Source: Microbacterium timonense
GTDB taxonomy: Bacteria > Actinomycetota > Actinomycetes > Actinomycetales > Microbacteriaceae
Length of the DNA: 64,000 bases
Direction: 5' to 3'
NCBI RefSeq assembly: GCF_900292075.1
Contig: NZ_OLMV01000001.1
Span: 496,001 to 560,000 of the forward strand
In this document: piece by piece, positions 7,064-14,188 of the stretch
How positions within the stretch are numbered: the stretch's first letter is position 1
Layout: each line of letters opens with the position of its first letter
Made by a program: the position numbers and the translations under genes
Notes under the pieces: generated by a model
Databases searched by the model: none
What the model was told of the DNA's origin: nothing
The model's input: the letters and a program-made list of their open reading frames with translations, nothing else

Positions 7064-9070
7064 ATGGTGAGTGCCACGAACGTCGATGCGACCGCTGTCA
7101 ACACGATCGGATGGCTGTCCGCCGCGGACCGGACGATCGTGGTTCCGGTGTATCAGCGACAGTATCGCTGGGACATCGGCGGCTGCGAGCAGCTCCTGGC
7201 CGACATCCGTGCGGTGGCCGACCTCGATGATCGGCACATGCATTTCATCGGCTCCATCCTCTCCTCCTCCAGCAGGGAGGGACGGGATGCCGAGCTCGTG
7301 CTCATCGACGGCCAGCAGCGCACCACGACGCTGATGCTGCTGGTCGCCGCACTCCACCACACGGTGCGCGATGCCGATCCGCAGCTCGCGCGCGACCTGC
7401 AGCGGGTGCTGGTGCACGCCGATGACGCCACCCGCACCAAGCTCCGACCGCACCGTGCGTGGGCCTCGGTGTATGAGCGCGTCGTCCTCGACCTGCCGCT
7501 TCCGCCCGGTGAGCAGCGCGACTCCCGGTTCGACGACAACTATGCGTTCTTCCGCAGTCAGATCAGCCTCGAGGAGGCGCCGCACATCTGGCGCGGACTG
7601 CAGAAGCTCGAGCACGTGGCGATCACGCTGGGATCGGGCGCCAATGCCCAGCAGATCTTCGAGAGCCTCAACTCCACAGGCGAGCCGCTGCGGGACCATG
7701 AGCTCATCCACAACTACGTGCTCATGGGGCTCAGCCACGGCGAGCAGCGTCGGATCGAAGCCGAGTACTGGCAGGCCATCGAACAGAACACCGGCGACGC
7801 GATCGCGGAGTTCTGGCGGCAGTATCTGACGATGCGGACCGGCCGCGAGGCGACCGTGGTCGGCGGGCGCGGGGTCTACGACGCCTTCCGGAGCGAGTTC
7901 CCGCGCCTGGACTTCAGCCGGCTCGTGGCGTACGCGGAGGAATGGCGGGCTCTCTCGCACGTGTATCGCATCCTGCGGGATCCCGACGAGGCGCCGGACG
8001 ACGAGATCGGACGTCACCTCCGGTACGTGAACACCTTCGGGACCGACATGTACCCCCTGCTGATGCGCGCCTACCGCGATTTCGAGCTCGCGCGCATCGG
8101 GCGCGATGAGCTCATCGACACGCTGGAGATGGTGCAGTCGCTGGTCGTGCGGCGCTCCGTGGTCGGTACCGGCGTCGAGCGCCTGGTCGCTCGGCTGTGC
8201 CGTGCACGCGAGGAAGGGCCTGCGGCCCTGGTCGCCGCGATCTCGCGCATCACACCGTCGGACGAGCGCGTCGCGGTGGCGCTCAAGTACTCGGAGCTGC
8301 CGCATGCGGCCTACATCCTCGGCCGTATCGCCGGGGTGGACGGGCTGGCAGGGCTCGACGTCGAGCACATCTTCCCGCTGGCGCCGGGAGACTCATGGAC
8401 CGGCGACGGCGTCCGCGAGTGGGCGTCGTACAGCGACGACGAACAGAACAGCCATCGCGCGCTGGCGAAGACGATCGGCAACCTGACGGTGCTCGAGGAG
8501 GATCTGGCCGTTCGCGCCTTCGATCGATCCTTCCCCGAGAAGAAGTCGCTGTATGCCCGCAGCGCCGTCTCGACGACCGCCGACCTGGCGCAGATCGACT
8601 CATGGGGCACGGCAGCGATCGCCGAGCGCTCCGCTGGGCTGACCGAGAGGTTCGTGCAGGTGTTCCAGCGTCCGGGCGGTCCGGCCATCGACGACGACGG
8701 CCTCACCCCGATCCTGGACGCGGTGCGCCGCCGCGGGTGGCCGCCCGGATGGCAGCGCGAGTGGTCCTACGTCGAGTACTGCGGAGAGCACTGGGAAGTG
8801 CCCGACGTGAAGTACCTCTTCAACCGCGTCTTCAAGCGACTGTGGGCCGACGCCCGCGATGCCGTCGAGCGCTACAGCGCGCGGCGCGGCGGGCCCGTCT
8901 ACACCGCGGAGTCGTGGAACGGCCAATGGGACCGGCTCGACGACCAGCACTCCCTCTACATGGGGTGGGACTCCAGCTACATGCTGAGCGCCGTGCAGGG
9001 TGTGCTGGAGGAGGCGGGGCTGGCCGCCGAGGTGTTCGTGAAGTACTCCTACATCGGCAATGCCATGTAG
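7064..9070 (+). CDS. DUF262-DUF1524 protein, GmrSD-type restriction-like nuclease
   Basis: This 668-residue single chain has an N-terminal DUF262 domain with VPVYQRQYRW (27-36) and the nucleotide-handling motif DGQQRTTT (82-89). A DUF1524 His-Me nuclease domain follows, with EHIFP at 434-438 and downstream asparagines in IGNLTVLEE. This is the layout of GmrSD enzymes, which cut DNA carrying modified cytosines in an NTP-dependent way and act against phages. About 130 further residues (from about 540) with many Trp and Tyr form a C-terminal extension I do not recognise. ATG 7064 follows TAGACT by nine bases, with weak GGACGG between. The gene stands alone, ended by a strong hairpin; no methylase or other defence gene is adjacent. 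Its target is unknown. Confidence 0.85.
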   Translation: MVSATNVDATAVNTIGWLSAADRTIVVPVYQRQYRWDIGGCEQLLADIRAVADLDDRHMHFIGSILSSSSREGRDAELVLIDGQQRTTTLMLLVAALHHTVRDADPQLARDLQRVLVHADDATRTKLRPHRAWASVYERVVLDLPLPPGEQRDSRFDDNYAFFRSQISLEEAPHIWRGLQKLEHVAITLGSGANAQQIFESLNSTGEPLRDHELIHNYVLMGLSHGEQRRIEAEYWQAIEQNTGDAIAEFWRQYLTMRTGREATVVGGRGVYDAFRSEFPRLDFSRLVAYAEEWRALSHVYRILRDPDEAPDDEIGRHLRYVNTFGTDMYPLLMRAYRDFELARIGRDELIDTLEMVQSLVVRRSVVGTGVERLVARLCRAREEGPAALVAAISRITPSDERVAVALKYSELPHAAYILGRIAGVDGLAGLDVEHIFPLAPGDSWTGDGVREWASYSDDEQNSHRALAKTIGNLTVLEEDLAVRAFDRSFPEKKSLYARSAVSTTADLAQIDSWGTAAIAERSAGLTERFVQVFQRPGGPAIDDDGLTPILDAVRRRGWPPGWQREWSYVEYCGEHWEVPDVKYLFNRVFKRLWADARDAVERYSARRGGPVYTAESWNGQWDRLDDQHSLYMGWDSSYMLSAVQGVLEEAGLAAEVFVKYSYIGNAM

Positions 9071-9076
9071 CGGACC

Positions 9077-9123
9077 GCGCCGAAGGCGGGATGCCTCGTG
9101 GTGAGGCATCCCGCCTTCGGCGC
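9077..9123. terminator. Perfect 21-bp bidirectional terminator
   Basis: Bases 9077-9097 are the exact reverse complement of 9103-9123 around a five-base loop. It lies between the convergent ends of the DUF262 gene (stop at 9070) and the PTS gene (stop at 9135) and can end transcription from both sides. Confidence 0.85.
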
Positions 9124-9134
9124 ATCGATGCCGG

Positions 9135-11075
9135 TCAGTCGAACGCGATCGACGCGTTCTCGTTGTTGAGGACGATCACCGGCGTGATCGCGGGGTGACC
9201 CGCGGCCTTGATCCTCGCCAGGTCGAAGCGCAGCAGGGGCGTCCCCGCGGCCACCTTCTGGCCCTTCTCCACGAGGGTGCGGAAGCCGTCGCCCTTCATC
9301 TGCACCGTGTCGATGCCGACGTGGATCAGCAGCTCCGTGCCGTCCTGGAGCACCAGGGCGACCGCGTGGCCGGTGTCGAAGGTGGCGCCGATCGTCCCGT
9401 CGGCGGGCGCGACCACGGTGTCACCGGTGGGCTCGATCGCCACGCCCGGACCCATGATCCCCTCGGCGAAGGTCGCGTCGGGCACCTGCGACAGCGGAAC
9501 GACGGTGCCCTCCAGCGGCTGACGGAGCGAGACGGTGGTCGTGGTCGCCGCGTCCGTCAGGACCGCGGTGCTCCCGGCCGCCGGTGCCACGGCCGGTTCG
9601 GGCGCGGCACCGGTCGGCGCTTCGGCGCGCCCCGACATGATCTGCTCCATCGCGTCCTTCACGAACTGCACGTTCGTGCCGTACACGACCTGCACGGACT
9701 TGCCGCCCGGCTTCATCGTTCCGGCGGCACCGGCGCGCTTGAGGGCCGTGTCGTCGACCTTGCTGACGTCGTCGATCTCCAGGCGCAGGCGGGTCGCGCA
9801 GTTCTCCAGTTCGAGGATGTTGTCCTTCCCACCGAGGGCATCGATGAAGCGGCTCCCGGTGACGAGGTACTTGTCATCGGCAGAGCGGGTGTCGTACTCG
9901 GTGTCGTCGGCGAGGATGTCGTCGTCCTCGCGACCGGGGGTCTTGAGGTTGAAGCGCTTGATGAAGAAGTAGAACACTCCGAAATAGATGAAGAACCAGA
10001 AGACGCCCATCACCGGGATCAGCCAGGGATTCTGTGCCATCGGGTTCGACCATCCCAGTACGAGATCGACGAAGCCTCCCGAGAAGCCGAAGCCCATGCG
10101 GACGGGAAGGATCTGACTGATGGCCATCGAGATGCCCGTGAAGACCGCGTGCACCACATACAGGACGGGCGCCAGGAACATGAACGCGAACTCGAGCGGT
10201 TCGGTGACGCCCACGAAGAACGACGACACGGCGCCGCCGAGCAGGATGCCGTACGCCAGCTTCTTGCGGGTGGTCTTGGCCGTGAGGTACATCGCCAGCG
10301 CCGCGCCGGGCAACCCGAACATCATGATGGGGAAGAAGCCGGTCATGTACTGTCCCGTGACCCCGTACGTACCCTCGCCGGCGAGGAAGTTGTTCAGATC
10401 GTTGATGCCCGCGACATCGAACCAGAACACCGAGTTGAGCGCGTGGTGCAGACCCACCGGGATCAGCAGGCGGTTGAGGAATCCGTAGATGCCCGTGCCG
10501 ACGGGGCCGAGGGTCACGATCCACTCGCCGAATGTGACCAGGCCGGTGTAGATGAAGGGCCACACGAAGAACAGCACGATGGCGAGCACGAGCGAGAAGC
10601 CCGCGGTCACGATCGCGACGGACCGCTTGCCGGAGAAGAACGAGAGGGCGTCGGGCAGCTTCGTGTCCTTGAAGCGGTTGTAGCAGAACGCGCCGATGAG
10701 ACCGCAGATGATGCCGACGAACACGTTCTGCACCTTGAGGAACGCCGGGTCGACCTGATTGACGTCATCCACGCCGGTGAACACCATGACGGTCTCGGGC
10801 CTGAGCAGAGTCGTCACGACCAGCCATGAGACCAGTCCCGCCAGCGCCGACGTGCCATCGGACTTGTTCGCCATCCCGAGGGCGATGCCCACGGCGAACA
10901 GAAGGGCGATGTTGTCGAGCAGCGAGCCGCCGGCCGCGCCCAGGAACGTTGAGACCAGGTTAGGCGACTTGCCGCCGTTACTGACCCAGAACGCGATGCC
11001 GGACAGGATCGCCGCCACCGGCAGCACCGCCACCGGCAGCATGATCGATCTGCCGAGCCTCTGCAAGAACTTCAT
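9135..11075 (-). CDS. nagE: PTS transporter IICBA, N-acetylglucosamine/glucose family
   Basis: This membrane permease imports and phosphorylates an amino sugar or glucose at the cost of phosphoenolpyruvate. The 646 residues hold IIC (about 1-380, multiple membrane helices, GVTEPLEF at 289-296), IIB (phospho-acceptor Cys426 in ENCATRLR) and IIA (His571 and active His586 in LLIHVGIDT). FFPIMMFGLPGAALAMY and NLKTPGRED resemble NagE more closely than PtsG, so N-acetylglucosamine is my preferred substrate, but glucose is not excluded. The start ATG 11075 has GGAGGCG upstream. It is monocistronic, with its own promoter at 11115-11142. HPr and enzyme I are not in the window. Confidence 0.88.
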   Translation of the reverse strand: MKFLQRLGRSIMLPVAVLPVAAILSGIAFWVSNGGKSPNLVSTFLGAAGGSLLDNIALLFAVGIALGMANKSDGTSALAGLVSWLVVTTLLRPETVMVFTGVDDVNQVDPAFLKVQNVFVGIICGLIGAFCYNRFKDTKLPDALSFFSGKRSVAIVTAGFSLVLAIVLFFVWPFIYTGLVTFGEWIVTLGPVGTGIYGFLNRLLIPVGLHHALNSVFWFDVAGINDLNNFLAGEGTYGVTGQYMTGFFPIMMFGLPGAALAMYLTAKTTRKKLAYGILLGGAVSSFFVGVTEPLEFAFMFLAPVLYVVHAVFTGISMAISQILPVRMGFGFSGGFVDLVLGWSNPMAQNPWLIPVMGVFWFFIYFGVFYFFIKRFNLKTPGREDDDILADDTEYDTRSADDKYLVTGSRFIDALGGKDNILELENCATRLRLEIDDVSKVDDTALKRAGAAGTMKPGGKSVQVVYGTNVQFVKDAMEQIMSGRAEAPTGAAPEPAVAPAAGSTAVLTDAATTTTVSLRQPLEGTVVPLSQVPDATFAEGIMGPGVAIEPTGDTVVAPADGTIGATFDTGHAVALVLQDGTELLIHVGIDTVQMKGDGFRTLVEKGQKVAAGTPLLRFDLARIKAAGHPAITPVIVLNNENASIAFD

Positions 11076-11114
11076 CGTTCGCCTCCGAGATGCGAGGAAC
11101 AGTTGCTGGCGACG

Positions 11115-11142
11115 ACGCTACACGCAAAGGAAGTCGCGTCAA
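11115..11142 (-). promoter_or_regulatory. Promoter of the PTS gene
   Basis: On the minus strand TTGACG (11142-11137) and TAGCGT (11120-11115) are 16 bases apart, predicting a leader of roughly 30 bases with a GGAGGCG binding site. CCCTCC (11152-11157) and GGAGGG (11166-11171) form a small inverted repeat just upstream that could be an operator. Confidence 0.6.
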
Positions 11143-11289
11143 CAGGCCACCCCCTCCGAAAGTAAGGAGGGTGAACGAATTGCGCCGGGTCGGTGCATTC
11201 GAGCTTCGCGCGCGCCGGATCATGCGGACGCCGGGAACCGACTCGACACGAAGAGACAGCCGCCACCTCTGTGCGACGGCTCACATCTG

Positions 11290-11363
11290 TAGGGCGGGTG
11301 GGACTTGAACCCACGATCGTCGGGTTATGAGCCCGCTGCCTTGACCAGCTTGGCCACCGCCCC
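11290..11363 (-). tRNA. tRNA-Met (anticodon CAU)
   Basis: Read on the minus strand, GGGGCGG (11363-11357) pairs with CCGCCCT (11297-11291), leaving a weak G-U pair at position 1-72. The anticodon loop is CTCATAA and the T arm is GTGGG-TTCAAGT-CCCAC. A is the discriminator and CCA is not encoded. The anticodon stem carries three G-C pairs next to the loop, a feature of initiators, but the acceptor and D arm are not typical. Whether it is elongator, initiator or a lysidine-modified Ile tRNA cannot be settled by eye. Confidence 0.9.
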
Positions 11364-11417
11364 GCGCGCGCAACGTGCGCGGACAAGAGCCTACCGCTCG
11401 TGCACGAGTCGTCGGTG

Positions 11418-12509
11418 TCAGCGCCGATCGGGATCGTCGGCGCGGTCCTTGACCGGCGGCTCGGGCCAGACCTTCGCGACGGCCTCGGTCACCTTGATGG
11501 ACCCGGTGCGCGGGTGTGCGGCATCCACTGTTCCGCCACTGCTTCCCCGCTGGATGGGCAGCTCCTGGCTCTCGCTGAGCACCTGGGGATGGTGGCGCGC
11601 GAGCTGGAAGACGCCCCACACCGCCACAGCGCCCACGACGGCGAAGGCGATGTACACCCACAGCGGCGCGCCGGCCGCCTCCTGCAACACGGTGAGACCG
11701 ATGATGATCGCCACGATGGGGTCGATCACGGTCAGGCCGGCGACCACGAGGTCAGGCGGCCCCGACGCGTAGGCGCTCTGCACGAAGTAGGCGCCCACGA
11801 TCGCCCCGAGAATGAGCGCGGCCAGGCAGGTGAATGTCAGCCAGTCGAAGTCGCTGGCCTTGATCCGTTCGATCACCACCTTGGCAAGCGTCGCCACGAA
11901 GCCGTAGATGACGCCGGCCGCGATGATGTAGAAGAGCGGGCCCATCCGCTTCCGCAAGCAGATCCACAGTCCCGCGAACACCACGGTGACCACGCCCAGC
12001 AGGACCAGGATCGTGACGAGCTGTGCGTTCGACACCGGCTTCTCGGTCGCGAACAGCGCCGCGATCGTCACGAAGACGAAGATGCCGCCCACGCAGGCAC
12101 CGATCGCGGTGAGAGACCGCTTCGTGGGTTTGTGCCCGCTGATCTGGGCGTTCAGCAGCGTGGTGATGACGAGCGCGACCGCGCCGAGCGGTTGAACCAC
12201 GATCAGTGGTGCGAAGGCGAGAGCGGCCAGCTGGCACACGATCGCCAGGCCCAGCATCAGCGTGCCGATCACCCACGACGGCCGCGCCAGGAGCTTGAGC
12301 AGGTGGCTGGCGTCCAGTCCTCCCTGACTCCCCTGGGTACCGCTCAGGCGCTCGACCTTGGTGACGCCGCGATGCTGGTACTGGGCGCCGAACGACATGA
12401 ACACCGCACCGAGGAGCGCCAGCGGGATGCCGATGAGGATGCCGGGGTTCTGGAAGGCGCCGACGAGCTGATCGCCCACGTCCTCGAGCTCCACCGCCGT
12501 CCACACCAC
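11418..12509 (-). CDS. DMT/NIPA-type multi-spanning membrane protein
   Basis: The 363-residue protein has about nine hydrophobic helices and two similar halves, the layout of the drug/metabolite transporter superfamily, and ends in a charged cytoplasmic tail of about 60 residues. The segment FMSFGAQYQHRGVTKVE after helix 1 and the paired-half structure suggest the EamA/NIPA-like branch, often annotated as multidrug or magnesium transport. The substrate cannot be told. GTG 12509 is chosen because TAGTGT ends exactly six bases upstream and no ribosome binding site exists, so the mRNA is probably leaderless. It is divergent from def, and the two promoters overlap. The tRNA-Met gene follows on the same strand. 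Confidence 0.8.
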   Translation of the reverse strand: MVWTAVELEDVGDQLVGAFQNPGILIGIPLALLGAVFMSFGAQYQHRGVTKVERLSGTQGSQGGLDASHLLKLLARPSWVIGTLMLGLAIVCQLAALAFAPLIVVQPLGAVALVITTLLNAQISGHKPTKRSLTAIGACVGGIFVFVTIAALFATEKPVSNAQLVTILVLLGVVTVVFAGLWICLRKRMGPLFYIIAAGVIYGFVATLAKVVIERIKASDFDWLTFTCLAALILGAIVGAYFVQSAYASGPPDLVVAGLTVIDPIVAIIIGLTVLQEAAGAPLWVYIAFAVVGAVAVWGVFQLARHHPQVLSESQELPIQRGSSGGTVDAAHPRTGSIKVTEAVAKVWPEPPVKDRADDPDRR

Positions 12510-12515
12510 ACATCG

Positions 12516-12521
12516 ACACTA
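12516..12521 (-). promoter_or_regulatory. Leaderless -10 box of the DMT gene
   Basis: TAGTGT on the minus strand, then six bases, then GTG 12509. It is separated by exactly 18 bp from the outward-facing -10 box of def. Confidence 0.6.
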
Positions 12522-12539
12522 GCCGCAGGCGTCGCTCGA

Positions 12540-12545
12540 TAGGCT
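12540..12545 (+). promoter_or_regulatory. Leaderless -10 box of def
   Basis: TAGGCT is followed by six bases and GTG 12552. No ribosome binding site is present, so transcription should begin at the start codon. Confidence 0.65.
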
Positions 12546-12551
12546 CAAGGC

Positions 12552-13118
12552 GTGGCTGTTCTCCCGATTCGCATCATGGGCGATCCCGTCCTGCACTCCC
12601 CTGCTTCCCCGGTCGACGAGATCACCGACGAGATCCGCGCGCTCGTCGCCGACATGTTCGAGACGATGGATGCCGCCCCCGGTGTCGGGCTGGCCGCACC
12701 GCAGGTCGGCGTTCCGCTGCGCATCTACACGTACACGTACACCGATGACGACGGGGCACCCTGGCGGGGCGTGATCATCAACCCGGAGCTGTGGATGCGA
12801 CCGCTCGAGCCGGGCTCGCCGGACCCGGACGAGGAATCCGAGGGGTGCCTGTCATTCCCGGGGGAACGGTTCCCGTTGCGCCGCTCGGACGAAGTGCTCG
12901 TGACGGGCATCGACCTCGAAGGCGAGCCGGTGCGCATCCAGGTGGACGGGTGGCGTGCCCGCATCATGCAGCACGAGTTCGACCACCTCGACGGGGTGCT
13001 CTACATCGACCGCCTGGACGACGGTGACTGGAAGACGGTGCAGAAGATCGCCCGCAAGCGCGGGTGGGGGCGCCCCGGCAGCGCATGGACGCCCGGGGTG
13101 GACGACCTCGAGGCGTGA
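12552..13118 (+). CDS. def: Peptide deformylase
   Basis: The enzyme removes the N-formyl group from nascent proteins at the ribosome. All three metal-site motifs are present in the 188 residues: GVGLAAPQ (Gln51), EGCLS (Cys99, metal ligand) and QHEFDH (His141 and His145 ligands, Glu142 catalytic). The length is typical of bacterial PDF, with an acidic insertion before motif 2. GTG 12552 is set by the leaderless -10 box. It stands alone, divergent from the DMT gene and convergent with tRNA-Asn; formyltransferase is not adjacent. Confidence 0.96.
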   Translation: MAVLPIRIMGDPVLHSPASPVDEITDEIRALVADMFETMDAAPGVGLAAPQVGVPLRIYTYTYTDDDGAPWRGVIINPELWMRPLEPGSPDPDEESEGCLSFPGERFPLRRSDEVLVTGIDLEGEPVRIQVDGWRARIMQHEFDHLDGVLYIDRLDDGDWKTVQKIARKRGWGRPGSAWTPGVDDLEA

Positions 13119-13172
13119 GGCCTGCACACCCACGTGAACCGGTCGGAGAATGCGGCCCTCACGATGAAGAAA

Positions 13173-13196
13173 GGCCCCGAGGTGGAGCTCGGGGCC
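13173..13196 (-). terminator. Terminator of tRNA-Asn
   Basis: GGCCCCGAG (13173-13181) pairs with CTCGGGGCC (13188-13196). On the minus strand the stem is followed by TTTCTTC, so it ends the tRNA-Asn transcript seven bases after the mature 3' end; it may also stop def read-through. Confidence 0.75.
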
Positions 13197-13202
13197 GATC
13201 CG

Positions 13203-13275
13203 CTCCCCCACTTGGACTCGAACCAAGAACCTATCGGTTAACAGCCGATTGCTCTGCCAATTGAGCTATGGAGGA
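13203..13275 (-). tRNA. tRNA-Asn (anticodon GUU)
   Basis: On the minus strand the acceptor TCCTCCA (13275-13269) pairs with TGGGGGA (13210-13204). The D arm is GCTCAATTGGCAGAGC, the anticodon loop is CTGTTAA and the T arm is CTTGG-TTCGAGT-CCAAG. The discriminator is G, as expected for tRNA-Asn. CCA is not encoded. Confidence 0.96.
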
Positions 13276-13307
13276 ATGTGCTCCGCGCTCGCGCGGGCAA
13301 CCAGTCC

Positions 13308-13313
13308 ATATTA
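13308..13313 (-). promoter_or_regulatory. Likely -10 box of the tRNA-Asn gene
   Basis: TAATAT on the minus strand, 33 bases before the mature tRNA 5' end, is the most AT-rich hexamer nearby. No clear -35 is seen because the upstream bases form the terminator of the preceding gene. Confidence 0.4.
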
Positions 13314-13321
13314 GCAAAGCT

Positions 13322-13346
13322 CCGGCGGTGCGATGACCACCGCCGG
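13322..13346 (-). terminator. Terminator of the ABC ATPase gene
   Basis: CCGGCGGTG (13322-13330) pairs with CACCGCCGG (13338-13346), directly after the minus-strand stop at 13350; AGCTTTGC follows on that strand. Confidence 0.65.
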
Positions 13347-13349
13347 CCC

Positions 13350-14138
13350 TCAGGAGCCGACCAGCCGCCGATCGGCCTCACCGCTGGGCGTCCAGAGAAG
13401 ATCGTCCGTGCCGTGCCCGAAGGCGACCGCGTGACCTGCCCGCAGGACGAGCACGTCGGCATCGAGCTCCTTGATCGCCTCGCGCTCGTTGGTGATCACG
13501 AGAGCGGCCATCCCGAGGTCCCGGCGGCGGCGCATGATCGCCTCGCGTGCCGCCTTGCGGACCTCGACGTCCATGTTCGCGAACGGATCGTCGGCGACGA
13601 GAACGCGAGGCTGAAGCACCAGCGCGCGTGCCAGCGCAACGCGCTGGCGCATGCCCGCGCTCAGTTCGTACGGATACTTCGCCGACGCGCCCAGAGGCAG
13701 CAGCATCTCGTCGAGCAGGGAGGCGACACGCACGGCGAGCGCTCGCGCGCTCACGCGCCGGTCGCGGCTGGTGATCGGTTCGCCGATGACCTCGGCCACC
13801 GTCAGTCGCGCCGGAAGCCGGGCACCCGCCGACTGGGGCATGTAACCGGCGTAGTACGTCAGATAGCGATGCGCCCGCCCGGGATGGCGGACCGGGATCC
13901 CCTCCACCAGGCCGCTGCCGCCGACCACCGCGAGCCCGGGCTCATCGGCGCCGGCGAGGACCGCGGCCAGCGAGGACTTGCCCGACCCCGTCGGCCCCAT
14001 GACAGCGAGGATGCCGCCATGGGCGAGCCGGAACGAGACGCCGTCGACCACGCGCTGCGCGGCGCCGCCGCGTGCCGCGCGGGCGATGGACAGATCAGAG
14101 CAGTCGATGGCGAACTCCGCGTCTCGTCTTCGAGCCAT
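13350..14138 (-). CDS. ABC-type ATPase domain protein with altered catalytic motifs
   Basis: The 262-residue protein has a Walker A GPTGSGKS (48-55), a signature-like LSAGMRQR (159-166) and a Walker B VLVADDP (179-185). Two expected residues differ: the catalytic glutamate after Walker B is Asp184, and the switch histidine position reads VITNERE. It may therefore hydrolyse ATP slowly or act in regulation. No permease gene is beside it, so it is either an orphan transporter subunit or a soluble ABC protein. ATG 14138 has AGGATG upstream; the frame continues further without a better site. It follows dnaG on the same strand after a 50-base gap and ends at its own hairpin. Confidence 0.78.
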   Translation of the reverse strand: MARRRDAEFAIDCSDLSIARAARGGAAQRVVDGVSFRLAHGGILAVMGPTGSGKSSLAAVLAGADEPGLAVVGGSGLVEGIPVRHPGRAHRYLTYYAGYMPQSAGARLPARLTVAEVIGEPITSRDRRVSARALAVRVASLLDEMLLPLGASAKYPYELSAGMRQRVALARALVLQPRVLVADDPFANMDVEVRKAAREAIMRRRRDLGMAALVITNEREAIKELDADVLVLRAGHAVAFGHGTDDLLWTPSGEADRRLVGS

Positions 14139-14188
14139 GACTTCATCCTGCCGTGCGGCGCGCCAGGAAGCCAGCCGACCGGGGCTGG

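Noticed and set aside
9195..10829. Long plus-strand open frame of 544 codons opposite the PTS gene
   Set aside because: It is rich in Arg, Glu, His and Asp with no domain, and it is fully antisense to a well-conserved gene; high GC content creates such frames.
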